The notes beneath the pieces were generated by a model that saw nothing but the letters and a program-made list of their open reading frames with translations, made no database searches and had not been told where the DNA came from. The position numbers and the translations under genes were made by a program. This document shows, one piece after another, positions 33,608-40,823 of a stretch of DNA of 64,000 nt. This stretch comes from CAYFPX01 sp964501915 (GTDB lineage: Bacteria > Myxococcota_A > UBA796 > CAJQPC01). Each line of letters opens with the position of its first letter. Within the stretch, counting starts at the first letter, position 1. Location of the stretch: assembly GCA_964501915.1 (NCBI GenBank), contig CAZCVP010000001.1, positions 41,415 to 105,414 on the forward strand. Direction: 5' to 3'.

Positions 33608-35053
33608 TCAGGGACAGTACCGAGCATTCACGAACAACGCGCACCCCTCGATCCGCTCAGCGCGGTAGATCCCGCTGTCGCTGTCCTCGAAGGAGATCCG
33701 CCAGACGATCTCCTCGGTCTCGCGGTCCAGCTCGATGATGTCGGAGACCGAGTCGGGGTTGGCGGTCGAGCAGTCGGAGCAGTGCCCGCGCGTGATCAGC
33801 AGGTTGCCGCCCTCCAGCTCGTCCACGTCGCCCCAGATCGGCTCCTCCCAGCCCGACTCGGTCCAGCTCCAGGTGCTGACCGCGACCCCGAGCTCCCGGT
33901 TGAGCTGGAGCTCCAGGATCCGGCTGCCCAGGCCCGCGGGCGGGGCCCGGCCGTTGTCGTAGAGCAGCAGCCGCCCGTCGTGCCACTCCAGGCCGTGGCT
34001 GGCATCGAACCAGGCGTCGTCGGGCAGCACGTTGCCTGCCGGGCTGCGCAGGCCATAGCTCCCGCCGGCGCCGAGGCTGCCCAGCAGCTCCCCGGTGGCT
34101 GTGTCCAGGTGCAGCACCAGGCCGATCTCGTAGAGGCTCACGAGCACGCCCGCACCGTCGTCGACCAGGACCAGGGAGTTGGCGTGCCAGGGGTCCTTGT
34201 CGTCGTCCGGTCGACCCAGCTCCCCCGCATCGACGAGGCCCTGGCTGTCCACGGTCCAGCGCACCGTGCCGGCATAGAGGTCGACCCGCTCGATGGCGAA
34301 GCCGGTGAAGGTGCCGCGATCGTCGCTGTTCGAAGCCTGAGACAGCATCAGCACGTCGCCGTCGTCGAGCAGCTCGACGTGGTGGTGGGGCTTGCCCCCC
34401 GTGGAGGGCTCGGGACCGATCCACTCGATGGCGTCGTTGAGCTGGACCAGGGTGAGGGGGAGCCCGGCCGCGCCGCCGTAGGCGAAGCGTCCGTCGCCCA
34501 GGTACTGGCTGTCCAGGTCCCCTGCCCAGTCCCCTTCGACCAGGTGGGACCACCGCACACGGGCCTCGGGGTCCAGCACGAGGAGCTGGCTGTAGCGGGG
34601 CTCGGCCGTCTTGTAGAGGTGGTTCACCAGGGTCCAGACGCCCGTGCGGCGGTCCGGGTCGTCGAGCTCGGCCACGACCTCCGGTACCCACGCCGGCAGC
34701 GGCTCGGTCCGGAAGGCGACCTCTTCGGAGACGTCGAGGGAGGTGAGGGTGCAGGTGTGGTCGCTGTCGGCCAGCAGGCCGTGCAGGGTGAGGTCGTGGC
34801 AGAGGGCCTGCTCGGAGTCGACGGTGTGGACCTCGGTGGGGTCGTCGTCGAGCACGCAGGTCATCGACACCGGGGCGCTGGCGGTGAGCTTCACGGTGGC
34901 GTCGAGCTGGTGGACGGAGGTGGGGCCCGGGTCCAGGTCCAGGCCACGGAAGCCGAAGTCCAGGTTCACGTCGCCGTGATCGCAGGTCGGGTCCTCCTCG
35001 GGAGGGGGCTCCTCGTCGCCGCCACAGGCCGCGATCGCCAGCATCCACAGCAT
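33608..35053 (-). CDS. ASST-family (arylsulfotransferase-fold) lipoprotein
   Basis: 481 residues. ATG at 35053 and a short leader MLWMLAIAACGG; a second in-frame ATG is three codons in. A fibronectin-like N-terminal domain with paired cysteines (CVLDDDP, LCHDL, TCTLTS) is followed by the ASST propeller: DPEARVRWSHLVEGDWAG, KPHHHVELLDDGDVLML, DPWHANSLVLVDDG, LLLYDNGRAPPAGLGSRILEL, and RGHCSDCSTANPDSVSDIIELD with CxxC. It has the same domain order and ending as the gene at 31691 (YRAERIEGCALFVNARYC), so the pair arose by duplication. It ends five bases from the convergent gene at 33226. Confidence 0.82.
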   Translation of the reverse strand: MLWMLAIAACGGDEEPPPEEDPTCDHGDVNLDFGFRGLDLDPGPTSVHQLDATVKLTASAPVSMTCVLDDDPTEVHTVDSEQALCHDLTLHGLLADSDHTCTLTSLDVSEEVAFRTEPLPAWVPEVVAELDDPDRRTGVWTLVNHLYKTAEPRYSQLLVLDPEARVRWSHLVEGDWAGDLDSQYLGDGRFAYGGAAGLPLTLVQLNDAIEWIGPEPSTGGKPHHHVELLDDGDVLMLSQASNSDDRGTFTGFAIERVDLYAGTVRWTVDSQGLVDAGELGRPDDDKDPWHANSLVLVDDGAGVLVSLYEIGLVLHLDTATGELLGSLGAGGSYGLRSPAGNVLPDDAWFDASHGLEWHDGRLLLYDNGRAPPAGLGSRILELQLNRELGVAVSTWSWTESGWEEPIWGDVDELEGGNLLITRGHCSDCSTANPDSVSDIIELDRETEEIVWRISFEDSDSGIYRAERIEGCALFVNARYCP

Positions 35054-35075
35054 CGGGGGGAGTGTAGCCGCGTCT

Positions 35076-35549
35076 TCAGCGACAGGACGGCCCATCGACC
35101 ACGCCGTCGCAGTCGTTGTCCCGCTGATCACAGATCTCGCGGGCTCCGGGGTGAATCCGCTCCCGGAGGTCGTCGCAGTCCCAGTCGTTGGCCACGGTGC
35201 CCGCTGGGGGCTCCAGGGTCCGCAGGGGGTAGTCGGGGTTGCCGTAGCCATCGCCGTCCCCGTCGATGAACCACGTCACGTCGCTCTCGTCGATCAGCCC
35301 GTCGCAGTCGTCGTCGAGGCCGTTGGCGACCTCGCTGACCCCCGGCCAGATGTCGGGGTCGTCGTCGTCGCAGTCGCGGTCGTTGCCCACGTGCAGCGCT
35401 GTCGCCTGGTACCAGGGCACCGGGGCGCCGGGACGGCCGAAGCCGTCGCGGTCGGCGTCGAGGAAGACCTGCTCGACCTCCGCGGCGGTGTCACCGCTGT
35501 CGAGGTCGCCGGTGGCACAGGCGCAGAAGAGCTGGAGGAGAAGGGACAT
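35076..35549 (-). CDS. small lipoprotein made of MopE metal-binding motifs
   Basis: 157 residues. The leader MSLLLQLFCACATGD has the lipobox cysteine early. The mature part is almost entirely MopE-type motifs: DADRDGFGRPGA with NDRDCDDDDPDIWPGVSEVANG and DDDCDGLIDESD; then DGDGDGYGNPDYPL with DWDCDDLRERIHPG and DNDCDGVVDG. These acidic, cysteine-paired loops are thought to bind metal. It is likely cell-surface exposed. The gene stops 22 bases before the ASST gene start downstream, so the two may be cotranscribed. Confidence 0.85.
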   Translation of the reverse strand: MSLLLQLFCACATGDLDSGDTAAEVEQVFLDADRDGFGRPGAPVPWYQATALHVGNDRDCDDDDPDIWPGVSEVANGLDDDCDGLIDESDVTWFIDGDGDGYGNPDYPLRTLEPPAGTVANDWDCDDLRERIHPGAREICDQRDNDCDGVVDGPSCR

Positions 35550-35675
35550 GGTTCGCTCCGGTGGCGGTTCGCCAGGAGCAGGAGCAAGCCGCGGGCCAGC
35601 GGGACAAGTCCGCGGGATCACAGCCTGCTGGCCGGAGTCGGTGCCCTCCGCTGTTCGAAGGTCCGACACCCCCTG

Positions 35676-36860
35676 TCAGCTCTTCGACACCCCGTCCGCC
35701 AGGACACGTCCGGCCCGCTGGGCCACCTCCGCGAACCAGGCCGCGCCGGTGGCGAGGGCGGCCTCGTCGAAGTCGAAGCGCCCCGAGTGGGCCGGGAAGC
35801 TCTCCCGCCCGGGGACCTGGGCCCCGAACCGGATGTAGCAGCCGGGGACCCGGCGCAGGTAGTAGGAGAAGTCCTCTCCGCCCATGTTGGAGAAGGCCAG
35901 CGGGCGCACATTGTCCCGTCCGACGACGGCGACCGCGGCCTGCCGGGCGATGCCCGTCGGCTCCGGCGGGTTCACCAGCGAGGGGGTCCCCTCCAGCAGC
36001 CGGGCCCGGACCTCGGCGCCGTGCAGCTCTCCCATCGAGCTGGCGATGCGCAGGATGGCCTGGCGGAGGTGCTCCCGGACCTGGGCGTGCTGGGCGCGGA
36101 TGGTGCCCTCCAGGCGAGCCCGCCCGGCGATCACGTTGGGGGCCCCTCCGGCGTGGAAGCTGCCGACGCTCACCACGGAGGGGTGGGCCGGGTTGACCTC
36201 GCGGGAGACGATGGTCTGGATGGCGGTCACCATCAGGCTGCCCACGACCACGGCGTCGATGCTCTCGTGGGGACGGGCACCGTGGGCGTCCTGGCCGGTG
36301 ATGTCGATGAGGAAGGTGTCGGTCGACGCGTTGACCACCCCCTCGGTCACCACGAGCAGGCCCGCCGGGTAGTGCCGGTCCACGTGGCCGCCGAAGATCA
36401 GGCCGACGTCGTCGAGCACGCCCTCGTCGATCAGGCGCAGCGCGCCGGCGCCCTTCTCCTCGGCCGGCTGCCAGAACAGGCGCACGGGCGCGGGCAGCTC
36501 GACCCGCTGCAGGATGTGGGCGGCACCGAGCAGCATGCTGCTGTGGCCGTCGTGTCCACAGGCGTGCATCACGCCCGGGTGGACCGACGCGAAGCCCAGC
36601 CCGGTCTCCTCCTGGATCGGCAGGGCGTCGGTGTCGGCCCGCAGGGCGACGTGCGGCACACCCGCGGGTCCCGGGAGCTCGGCCACCAGGCCCGTGCCAC
36701 CGAGGCGCCGGTGGGGCAGCCCCAGGCGATCCAGCTCCGCCTCGAGCATCTTCGCCGTGCGCTCTTCCTGCCAGCTCAGCTCCGGGTGGCGGTGCAGGTC
36801 CCGGCGCACGCGGATCATGTCCTGGAGGACCAGGTCGGAAACGGGAAGCGCACAGGCCAC
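35676..36860 (-). CDS. M20-family amidohydrolase (hippurate/IAA-amino-acid hydrolase type)
   Basis: 394 residues. Zinc-binding and catalytic motifs of the M20D peptidase family are present: LRADTDALPIQEETG (metal-bridging Asp), GVMHACGHDGHSSMLLGAA, WQPAEEKGAGA (catalytic Glu-Glu), GGHVDRHYPAG, GQDAHGARPHESIDA, GGAPNVIAGRARLEGTIR and NMGGEDFSYY. The family removes acyl groups from amino acids or opens N-acyl dipeptides. Substrate not assignable. ATG at 36860, divergent from the M14-type gene with only 34 bases between starts. Confidence 0.93.
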   Translation of the reverse strand: MACALPVSDLVLQDMIRVRRDLHRHPELSWQEERTAKMLEAELDRLGLPHRRLGGTGLVAELPGPAGVPHVALRADTDALPIQEETGLGFASVHPGVMHACGHDGHSSMLLGAAHILQRVELPAPVRLFWQPAEEKGAGALRLIDEGVLDDVGLIFGGHVDRHYPAGLLVVTEGVVNASTDTFLIDITGQDAHGARPHESIDAVVVGSLMVTAIQTIVSREVNPAHPSVVSVGSFHAGGAPNVIAGRARLEGTIRAQHAQVREHLRQAILRIASSMGELHGAEVRARLLEGTPSLVNPPEPTGIARQAAVAVVGRDNVRPLAFSNMGGEDFSYYLRRVPGCYIRFGAQVPGRESFPAHSGRFDFDEAALATGAAWFAEVAQRAGRVLADGVSKS

Positions 36861-36894
36861 GGACGGCGCCTAACCAACGGGCTACAGCGAGGCG

Positions 36895-37566
36895 ATGCCG
36901 CTGTCCCCCGGGATCCACCACTTCGGCCCCGATCTCCCCCTGCACGTCTTCCAGGCCGTGGACGCCGGGCCCACGGCGCTGGTCCAGGCCGCCATCCACG
37001 GCGACGAGGTCGCCGGCGCCCACGCCCTGATGGAGCTGCTCGAAGAGGGCATCGTGCCCTCGCAGGGCAGGCTCATCGTCGTGCCGGTGATGAACCCTCC
37101 CGCCTTCCGGGCACGGGAGCGGGCGGCGCCGGGGGGCCTGGACCTGAACCGCTGCTTCCCCGGCTCTGCGGACAGCCCCGACCGGGAGCACCGGCTGGCG
37201 CGGCGCTTCATGGACCTCGTGATCGACGAGCGGCCGGCCCTGGTGGCGACCCTGCACGAGTCGAAGAAGCGCTACGACCCGAAGGTCGTTCCGTCCTTCG
37301 GTCAGACCCTCGTCTACGGCGTCGAGCCGATGCCACCGACGATCCAGCAGGTGGTCGACCGGCTCAACGCGCGCTTTCCGGAGCCCGAGACCCGCTGGGC
37401 ACCGCTCTACTACCCGGTGGAGACCTCGAGCACCGAGGTCATCGTCGAGGCGGTGGGCTGCCTGGGCGTGTGCGTAGAGACCTGGATGGGCTTCGCCAAG
37501 CGGCGCCGGATCGAGATGCACAAGGCCGTGGTCGGGCTGCTGCTGGAGGCGGTGGGCGTCTGCTGA
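36895..37566 (+). CDS. succinylglutamate desuccinylase/aspartoacylase-family metallohydrolase
   Basis: 223 residues. The zinc ligands HGDEVAGAHALME (H-x-x-E) lie near residue 36 and the third ligand in VATLHESKKRYDP. GGLDLNRCFPGSADS carries the NR substrate-carboxylate site, and a Glu in VETWMGFAKRRR may act as base. This is the compact M14-type AstE/AspA family that removes acyl groups from amino acids. It pairs head to head with an M20 amidohydrolase, which suggests shared use of N-acyl amino acids. Converges with the membrane protein at 37567, with no intervening bases. Confidence 0.85.
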   Translation: MPLSPGIHHFGPDLPLHVFQAVDAGPTALVQAAIHGDEVAGAHALMELLEEGIVPSQGRLIVVPVMNPPAFRARERAAPGGLDLNRCFPGSADSPDREHRLARRFMDLVIDERPALVATLHESKKRYDPKVVPSFGQTLVYGVEPMPPTIQQVVDRLNARFPEPETRWAPLYYPVETSSTEVIVEAVGCLGVCVETWMGFAKRRRIEMHKAVVGLLLEAVGVC

Positions 37567-39435
37567 CTACCTGCCCGACCCCGCAGGACCCCGCCAGGGC
37601 AACGGCCGAGGGTCCCAGGTGCGGTGCCTCAGTCCCTGGGGGGCCAGGGTGAGGTCGGGTGGGGGGACGGCTCGACCCTCGAGGTCCCAGATCAGCGCCG
37701 GTCCTTCCTGGGCGACCGGCGCCCCCAACAGCTCGACGAGCCGATCGGTCGCAGCGAAGACCCCGCTCACCCGGCGCTTCCCCGGCCAGTGGGCCCGACC
37801 CCGCGGGTCCCAGCGGGAGATGTCCGACTCCGCCAGGTCGCGGTGGAAGACCACCCAGCGGATGCGGTCCTCCAGCAACCGGGACGTCGTGTCACCGGTC
37901 CAGGTCGGGTCCCGGCCGGGCCGGCGCACCACCCAGACGAGGCTCTCCATGTGGGGGGCCGAGAGCACGCCCGCGAAACCCGGGGGCCAGTGGCGGACCT
38001 CGCTCTCCCCCATGCCTCCGACGTGGGGCAGGTAGGCCTCGAGCTGCCACTGCAGGGCGAACTGCCCCGTGCCGAAGGGCAGGTGCACGACAGCGCCCTC
38101 GCCCTGCGCCGCCATCCAGGACGCGGCGTCCGGGACCTCGACCTGTGTCCGGCTCAGCGGGTAGAGACGGGTCGTTCGCAGGCCCGTGAAGGCGAGCACC
38201 ACCCAGGCCACGGCCAGCACTGGAGCCCATCGAGGCCAGGCACGACCCACGCGGGCTCCGACCAGGCCCGTCGCCAGCGAAGTGAAGACCAGGACCACCA
38301 CCTGGGCGCGCTGGGGGAAGGTCAGGCGGTGGAAGAAGGGCAACACCGCCGCAGCCGCCTGGTAGTGGGGCATGGGAAGGGTGTGCTTGCCGAGGGTGAC
38401 CTCCGGCCCGAAGCAGAGGGAGAGCGGCACCAGGAGCGCCAGGCCCCAGCGGAGCCGACCCGGCCCGACGACCAGCCAGGCGAGCAGCGGGACGACGAGC
38501 GAGGCCAGGACGAGGGCCCTCGCCCCGTGCCTGGCGACGGGGGGCCTGGTCTTCCCCGGCGGCCTCGGGGGGGGGGGGGGCGCGGGCCCCCCCCCCCGGG
38601 GCCCGGGGGGCGGGGGCGCGGCGGCGTCGGTCGGGGCGGAGAGGAGGTCCTCGGACGAGGACGCCATCGACAGAGCCGCCGGCGCGACCAGCGCCAGGCA
38701 CACGCCGCCGGCCACCGCGAGGCGCACCAGGACCCGACGCCGCGGGCGGGCGCGGAGGACCGCGAGCAGCGCCAGCGGCGCAAAGGCGAAGGCCATGAAC
38801 CAGCCCATGAACCAGTAGGTCCAGGCCTGGAGCGCCGTGGCGACTCCGGCTCCGACCGCGTCCCGGGTCGTCCCGTCGGGCTCCAGGGTCCGGAGCATCA
38901 TCAGCACGCCCAGGGGAAGGAACGGCAGGAAGGCCTGGGTGAGCCGACCCTCGCACAGCTCGAACATCACGAAGGGGTTGACCTCCCAGGCGACCGTGGC
39001 GAAGACCACCGCCCCTCGCCGCTCGATCACGTGCTGGGCGAGGGGACGGAAGCAGGCCGCGTTGAGCAGGATGACCGCCGCCACGTACCAGGGCTGGTAG
39101 TCGAGGTCCGGCAGGGCCCACTGGAAGGGCAGGCTGAAGAAGGCGTCGACCAGGTTGCTGCCGGTGGCCTGGAACAGGTCCTTGCCGACCGGGTGGTAGA
39201 GCAGATCCGTGAAGGTCGGGTCCGTCCAGGAGGTCAGGCAGCGCTCGAAGAAGGCGTAGTGCCAGAGGGTCCCGTAGAGGTCGACACCGACGCCCGCGAC
39301 CCACCCGTGGGGCATCGCCGGCGCGACGGCGACCAGGGCGATGACCACGTAGAGCAGCCACTCCAGGCCGCCGAGGACCGACGGTCCGAGCCGGTGGTCA
39401 GTTCGCGAGGTCCCCTCCCTCCCCGTAGAAGCCAC
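37567..39435 (-). CDS. large polytopic membrane protein, interrupted by G/C junk
   Basis: 622 codons with about ten to twelve transmembrane helices, then a soluble C-terminal domain (about 150 residues). The N-terminus has VGVDLYGTLWHYAFFERCL and YHPVGKDLFQATGSNLVDAFFSLPFQW. This matches YfhO/DUF6311-like or GT-C-type membrane proteins that act on lipid-linked sugars. Codons 271-295 (about 38550-38625) are homopolymer G/C and give a proline/glycine stretch; true residues there are lost, although the frame happens to survive. The first 13 codons overlap the 3' end of the ASST gene at 39398. Specific function unknown. Confidence 0.6.
   Translation of the reverse strand: MASTGREGTSRTDHRLGPSVLGGLEWLLYVVIALVAVAPAMPHGWVAGVGVDLYGTLWHYAFFERCLTSWTDPTFTDLLYHPVGKDLFQATGSNLVDAFFSLPFQWALPDLDYQPWYVAAVILLNAACFRPLAQHVIERRGAVVFATVAWEVNPFVMFELCEGRLTQAFLPFLPLGVLMMLRTLEPDGTTRDAVGAGVATALQAWTYWFMGWFMAFAFAPLALLAVLRARPRRRVLVRLAVAGGVCLALVAPAALSMASSSEDLLSAPTDAAAPPPPGPRGGGPAPPPPPRPPGKTRPPVARHGARALVLASLVVPLLAWLVVGPGRLRWGLALLVPLSLCFGPEVTLGKHTLPMPHYQAAAAVLPFFHRLTFPQRAQVVVLVFTSLATGLVGARVGRAWPRWAPVLAVAWVVLAFTGLRTTRLYPLSRTQVEVPDAASWMAAQGEGAVVHLPFGTGQFALQWQLEAYLPHVGGMGESEVRHWPPGFAGVLSAPHMESLVWVVRRPGRDPTWTGDTTSRLLEDRIRWVVFHRDLAESDISRWDPRGRAHWPGKRRVSGVFAATDRLVELLGAPVAQEGPALIWDLEGRAVPPPDLTLAPQGLRHRTWDPRPLPWRGPAGSGR
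38550..38630. other. G/C homopolymer junk inside a coding sequence
   Basis: A run of fourteen G, then runs of C and G (about 38567-38622), replaces normal codons. Outside it the sequence is ordinary. It has the same character as the artefacts at 2.7, 45.85, 52.05 and 61.2 kb and is probably misassembled or base-called by default to G/C. Confidence 0.75.
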
Positions 39436-40756
39436 TCAGCCAGCGCAGCCGACCAGTCGCGACGTAGGCCTCGCTGTTGAGCTGCCAGAGGACGTCCCCG
39501 GTGAAGGTGCTCTCGACCACCCTCCCCCGGGTCGTCCAGGAGGACAGGAGGCTGCCCCAGGAGGTCTCCCGGACGTCGCCCAGCCACTCCACGAACGACC
39601 CGTCCGCGTCCGGCAGGTCGAGGAAGACGGTCGCCAGGCGCGCGTCCTCGTCCAGCTCGTAGCCGAGGAGCTTGGAGAACGGGGGCATGCGGTGGTTGCC
39701 GTTGTCGAAGGCCAGGAGCCGGCCGTCCTTCAGCCAGGAGAAGTGCCCGTGGTCCAGCGGCGGCACCTCGGGGTCGATCTGGAAGTCGGAGTACGGACCG
39801 CCCAGGACCCACTCCAGCTCCCCCGACGACCTCGGGATCTTCAGCACGCCGTCAAAGTGCCTGGCCATCACGTACCAGGAGAGGCCGTCTTCGGAGAGCA
39901 CCAGGGAGTTGGCGTGGGTCCAGTCGTAGTAGACGGCCTCGGTCCCGTCGTCCTGGGGGATGACGACGTCGTAGTGCTCGCAGAACCGCTCGGGCTCGAA
40001 GGCGTCGGTGAAGGAGAACAGGCGCCTCCGGTTGCCGTCGGCGTCCTGCTCCCAGACCTCGTCCCAGAGGAGCACGCCTCCGTCGACCTCCTCGCTGTTC
40101 TTGACGAGGTAGCCGAAGCCTCCCTCGGGCAGCTCCTCCACGCCGCTGTGAGCCCGCTCGACGGGGACGATCTCGTGGAAGGAGCCGTCGAGGGCCACCT
40201 GGTGGATCTCGGCCCCGGTGGTGACGTAGTCGGTGGCGTGGACCGTGAAGAGGACCGAGCGGAGGTCCCGCGACAACGAGACCGACAACACCGAGAGCCC
40301 AGCCTCCACGAAGAGGTACCAGACGACCTCTCCCTCCCGATCGACGACCACGACGGCGTCCCGCCCGTCGAGGCTCAGGGTGTGGAGCAGGACATAGCCG
40401 GCGACCAGGTCCTCGCTGGACTGGACCGGCTCGAAGAGGGGCAGATCGGCCGGGGCCGAGGGCGCTCGCCACACGACCGCCTCCCCCTCCTCCTCGCTGC
40501 CGTCGTCCTGGGTGAGGCCCGGAACGAGGCGGTGCTCCACGCCGTGGCGGAGCCCGGCGACGAGGACCTCGTGGACCGTGCCCTCCGAGTCCTCCAGGGG
40601 GGTGGTGAGGAGCTGTTCCCCGTCCCGCTCCAGCCGCACCCAGCCCCGCCCCGACGCCCGGGTCTCCCAGCTCACCCGGGCCACGGACGGCAGCTCCTCG
40701 TGGGCCGTGACGGTCGCCACGGAAGGCGCACACCCGAGCAGGGAGAGGAGGATCAC
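39398..40756 (-). CDS. ASST-family (arylsulfotransferase-fold) lipoprotein
   Basis: 452 residues from GTG 40756. The leader ILLSLLGCAPSVATV has a lipobox. A fibronectin-like N-terminal domain (SWETRASGRGWVRLERDGE) is followed by the ASST propeller: DREGEVVWYLFVE, VHATDYVTTGAEIHQVAL, YYDWTHANSLVLSEDGLSWYVMARHFDGVLKIPR in its parts TWHAN-like DWTHANSLVL and SWYVMARHF, then PLDHGHFSWLKDGRLLAFDNGNHRMPPFSKLLGYELD. DHGHF and FDNGNHR match the metal and sulfate regions of ASST-like proteins. It is the fourth paralogue in 13 kb and the most divergent. It overlaps the downstream membrane-protein gene by 38 bases. Confidence 0.8.
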   Translation of the reverse strand: MILLSLLGCAPSVATVTAHEELPSVARVSWETRASGRGWVRLERDGEQLLTTPLEDSEGTVHEVLVAGLRHGVEHRLVPGLTQDDGSEEEGEAVVWRAPSAPADLPLFEPVQSSEDLVAGYVLLHTLSLDGRDAVVVVDREGEVVWYLFVEAGLSVLSVSLSRDLRSVLFTVHATDYVTTGAEIHQVALDGSFHEIVPVERAHSGVEELPEGGFGYLVKNSEEVDGGVLLWDEVWEQDADGNRRRLFSFTDAFEPERFCEHYDVVIPQDDGTEAVYYDWTHANSLVLSEDGLSWYVMARHFDGVLKIPRSSGELEWVLGGPYSDFQIDPEVPPLDHGHFSWLKDGRLLAFDNGNHRMPPFSKLLGYELDEDARLATVFLDLPDADGSFVEWLGDVRETSWGSLLSSWTTRGRVVESTFTGDVLWQLNSEAYVATGRLRWLSGFYGEGGDLAN

Positions 40757-40823
40757 GAACGGAGCATAGGGGCTCGGGGGAGACGAACCAAGCGCAGGTC
40801 GGGGCGGGGGGCCCGGAGGCAGG

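Noticed and set aside
20220..39435. Three overlaps of exactly 38 bases (20220, 25240, 39398) as a pattern
   Set aside because: The equal length appears to be chance. Orientations differ (tandem and convergent) and the overlapped sequences share nothing.
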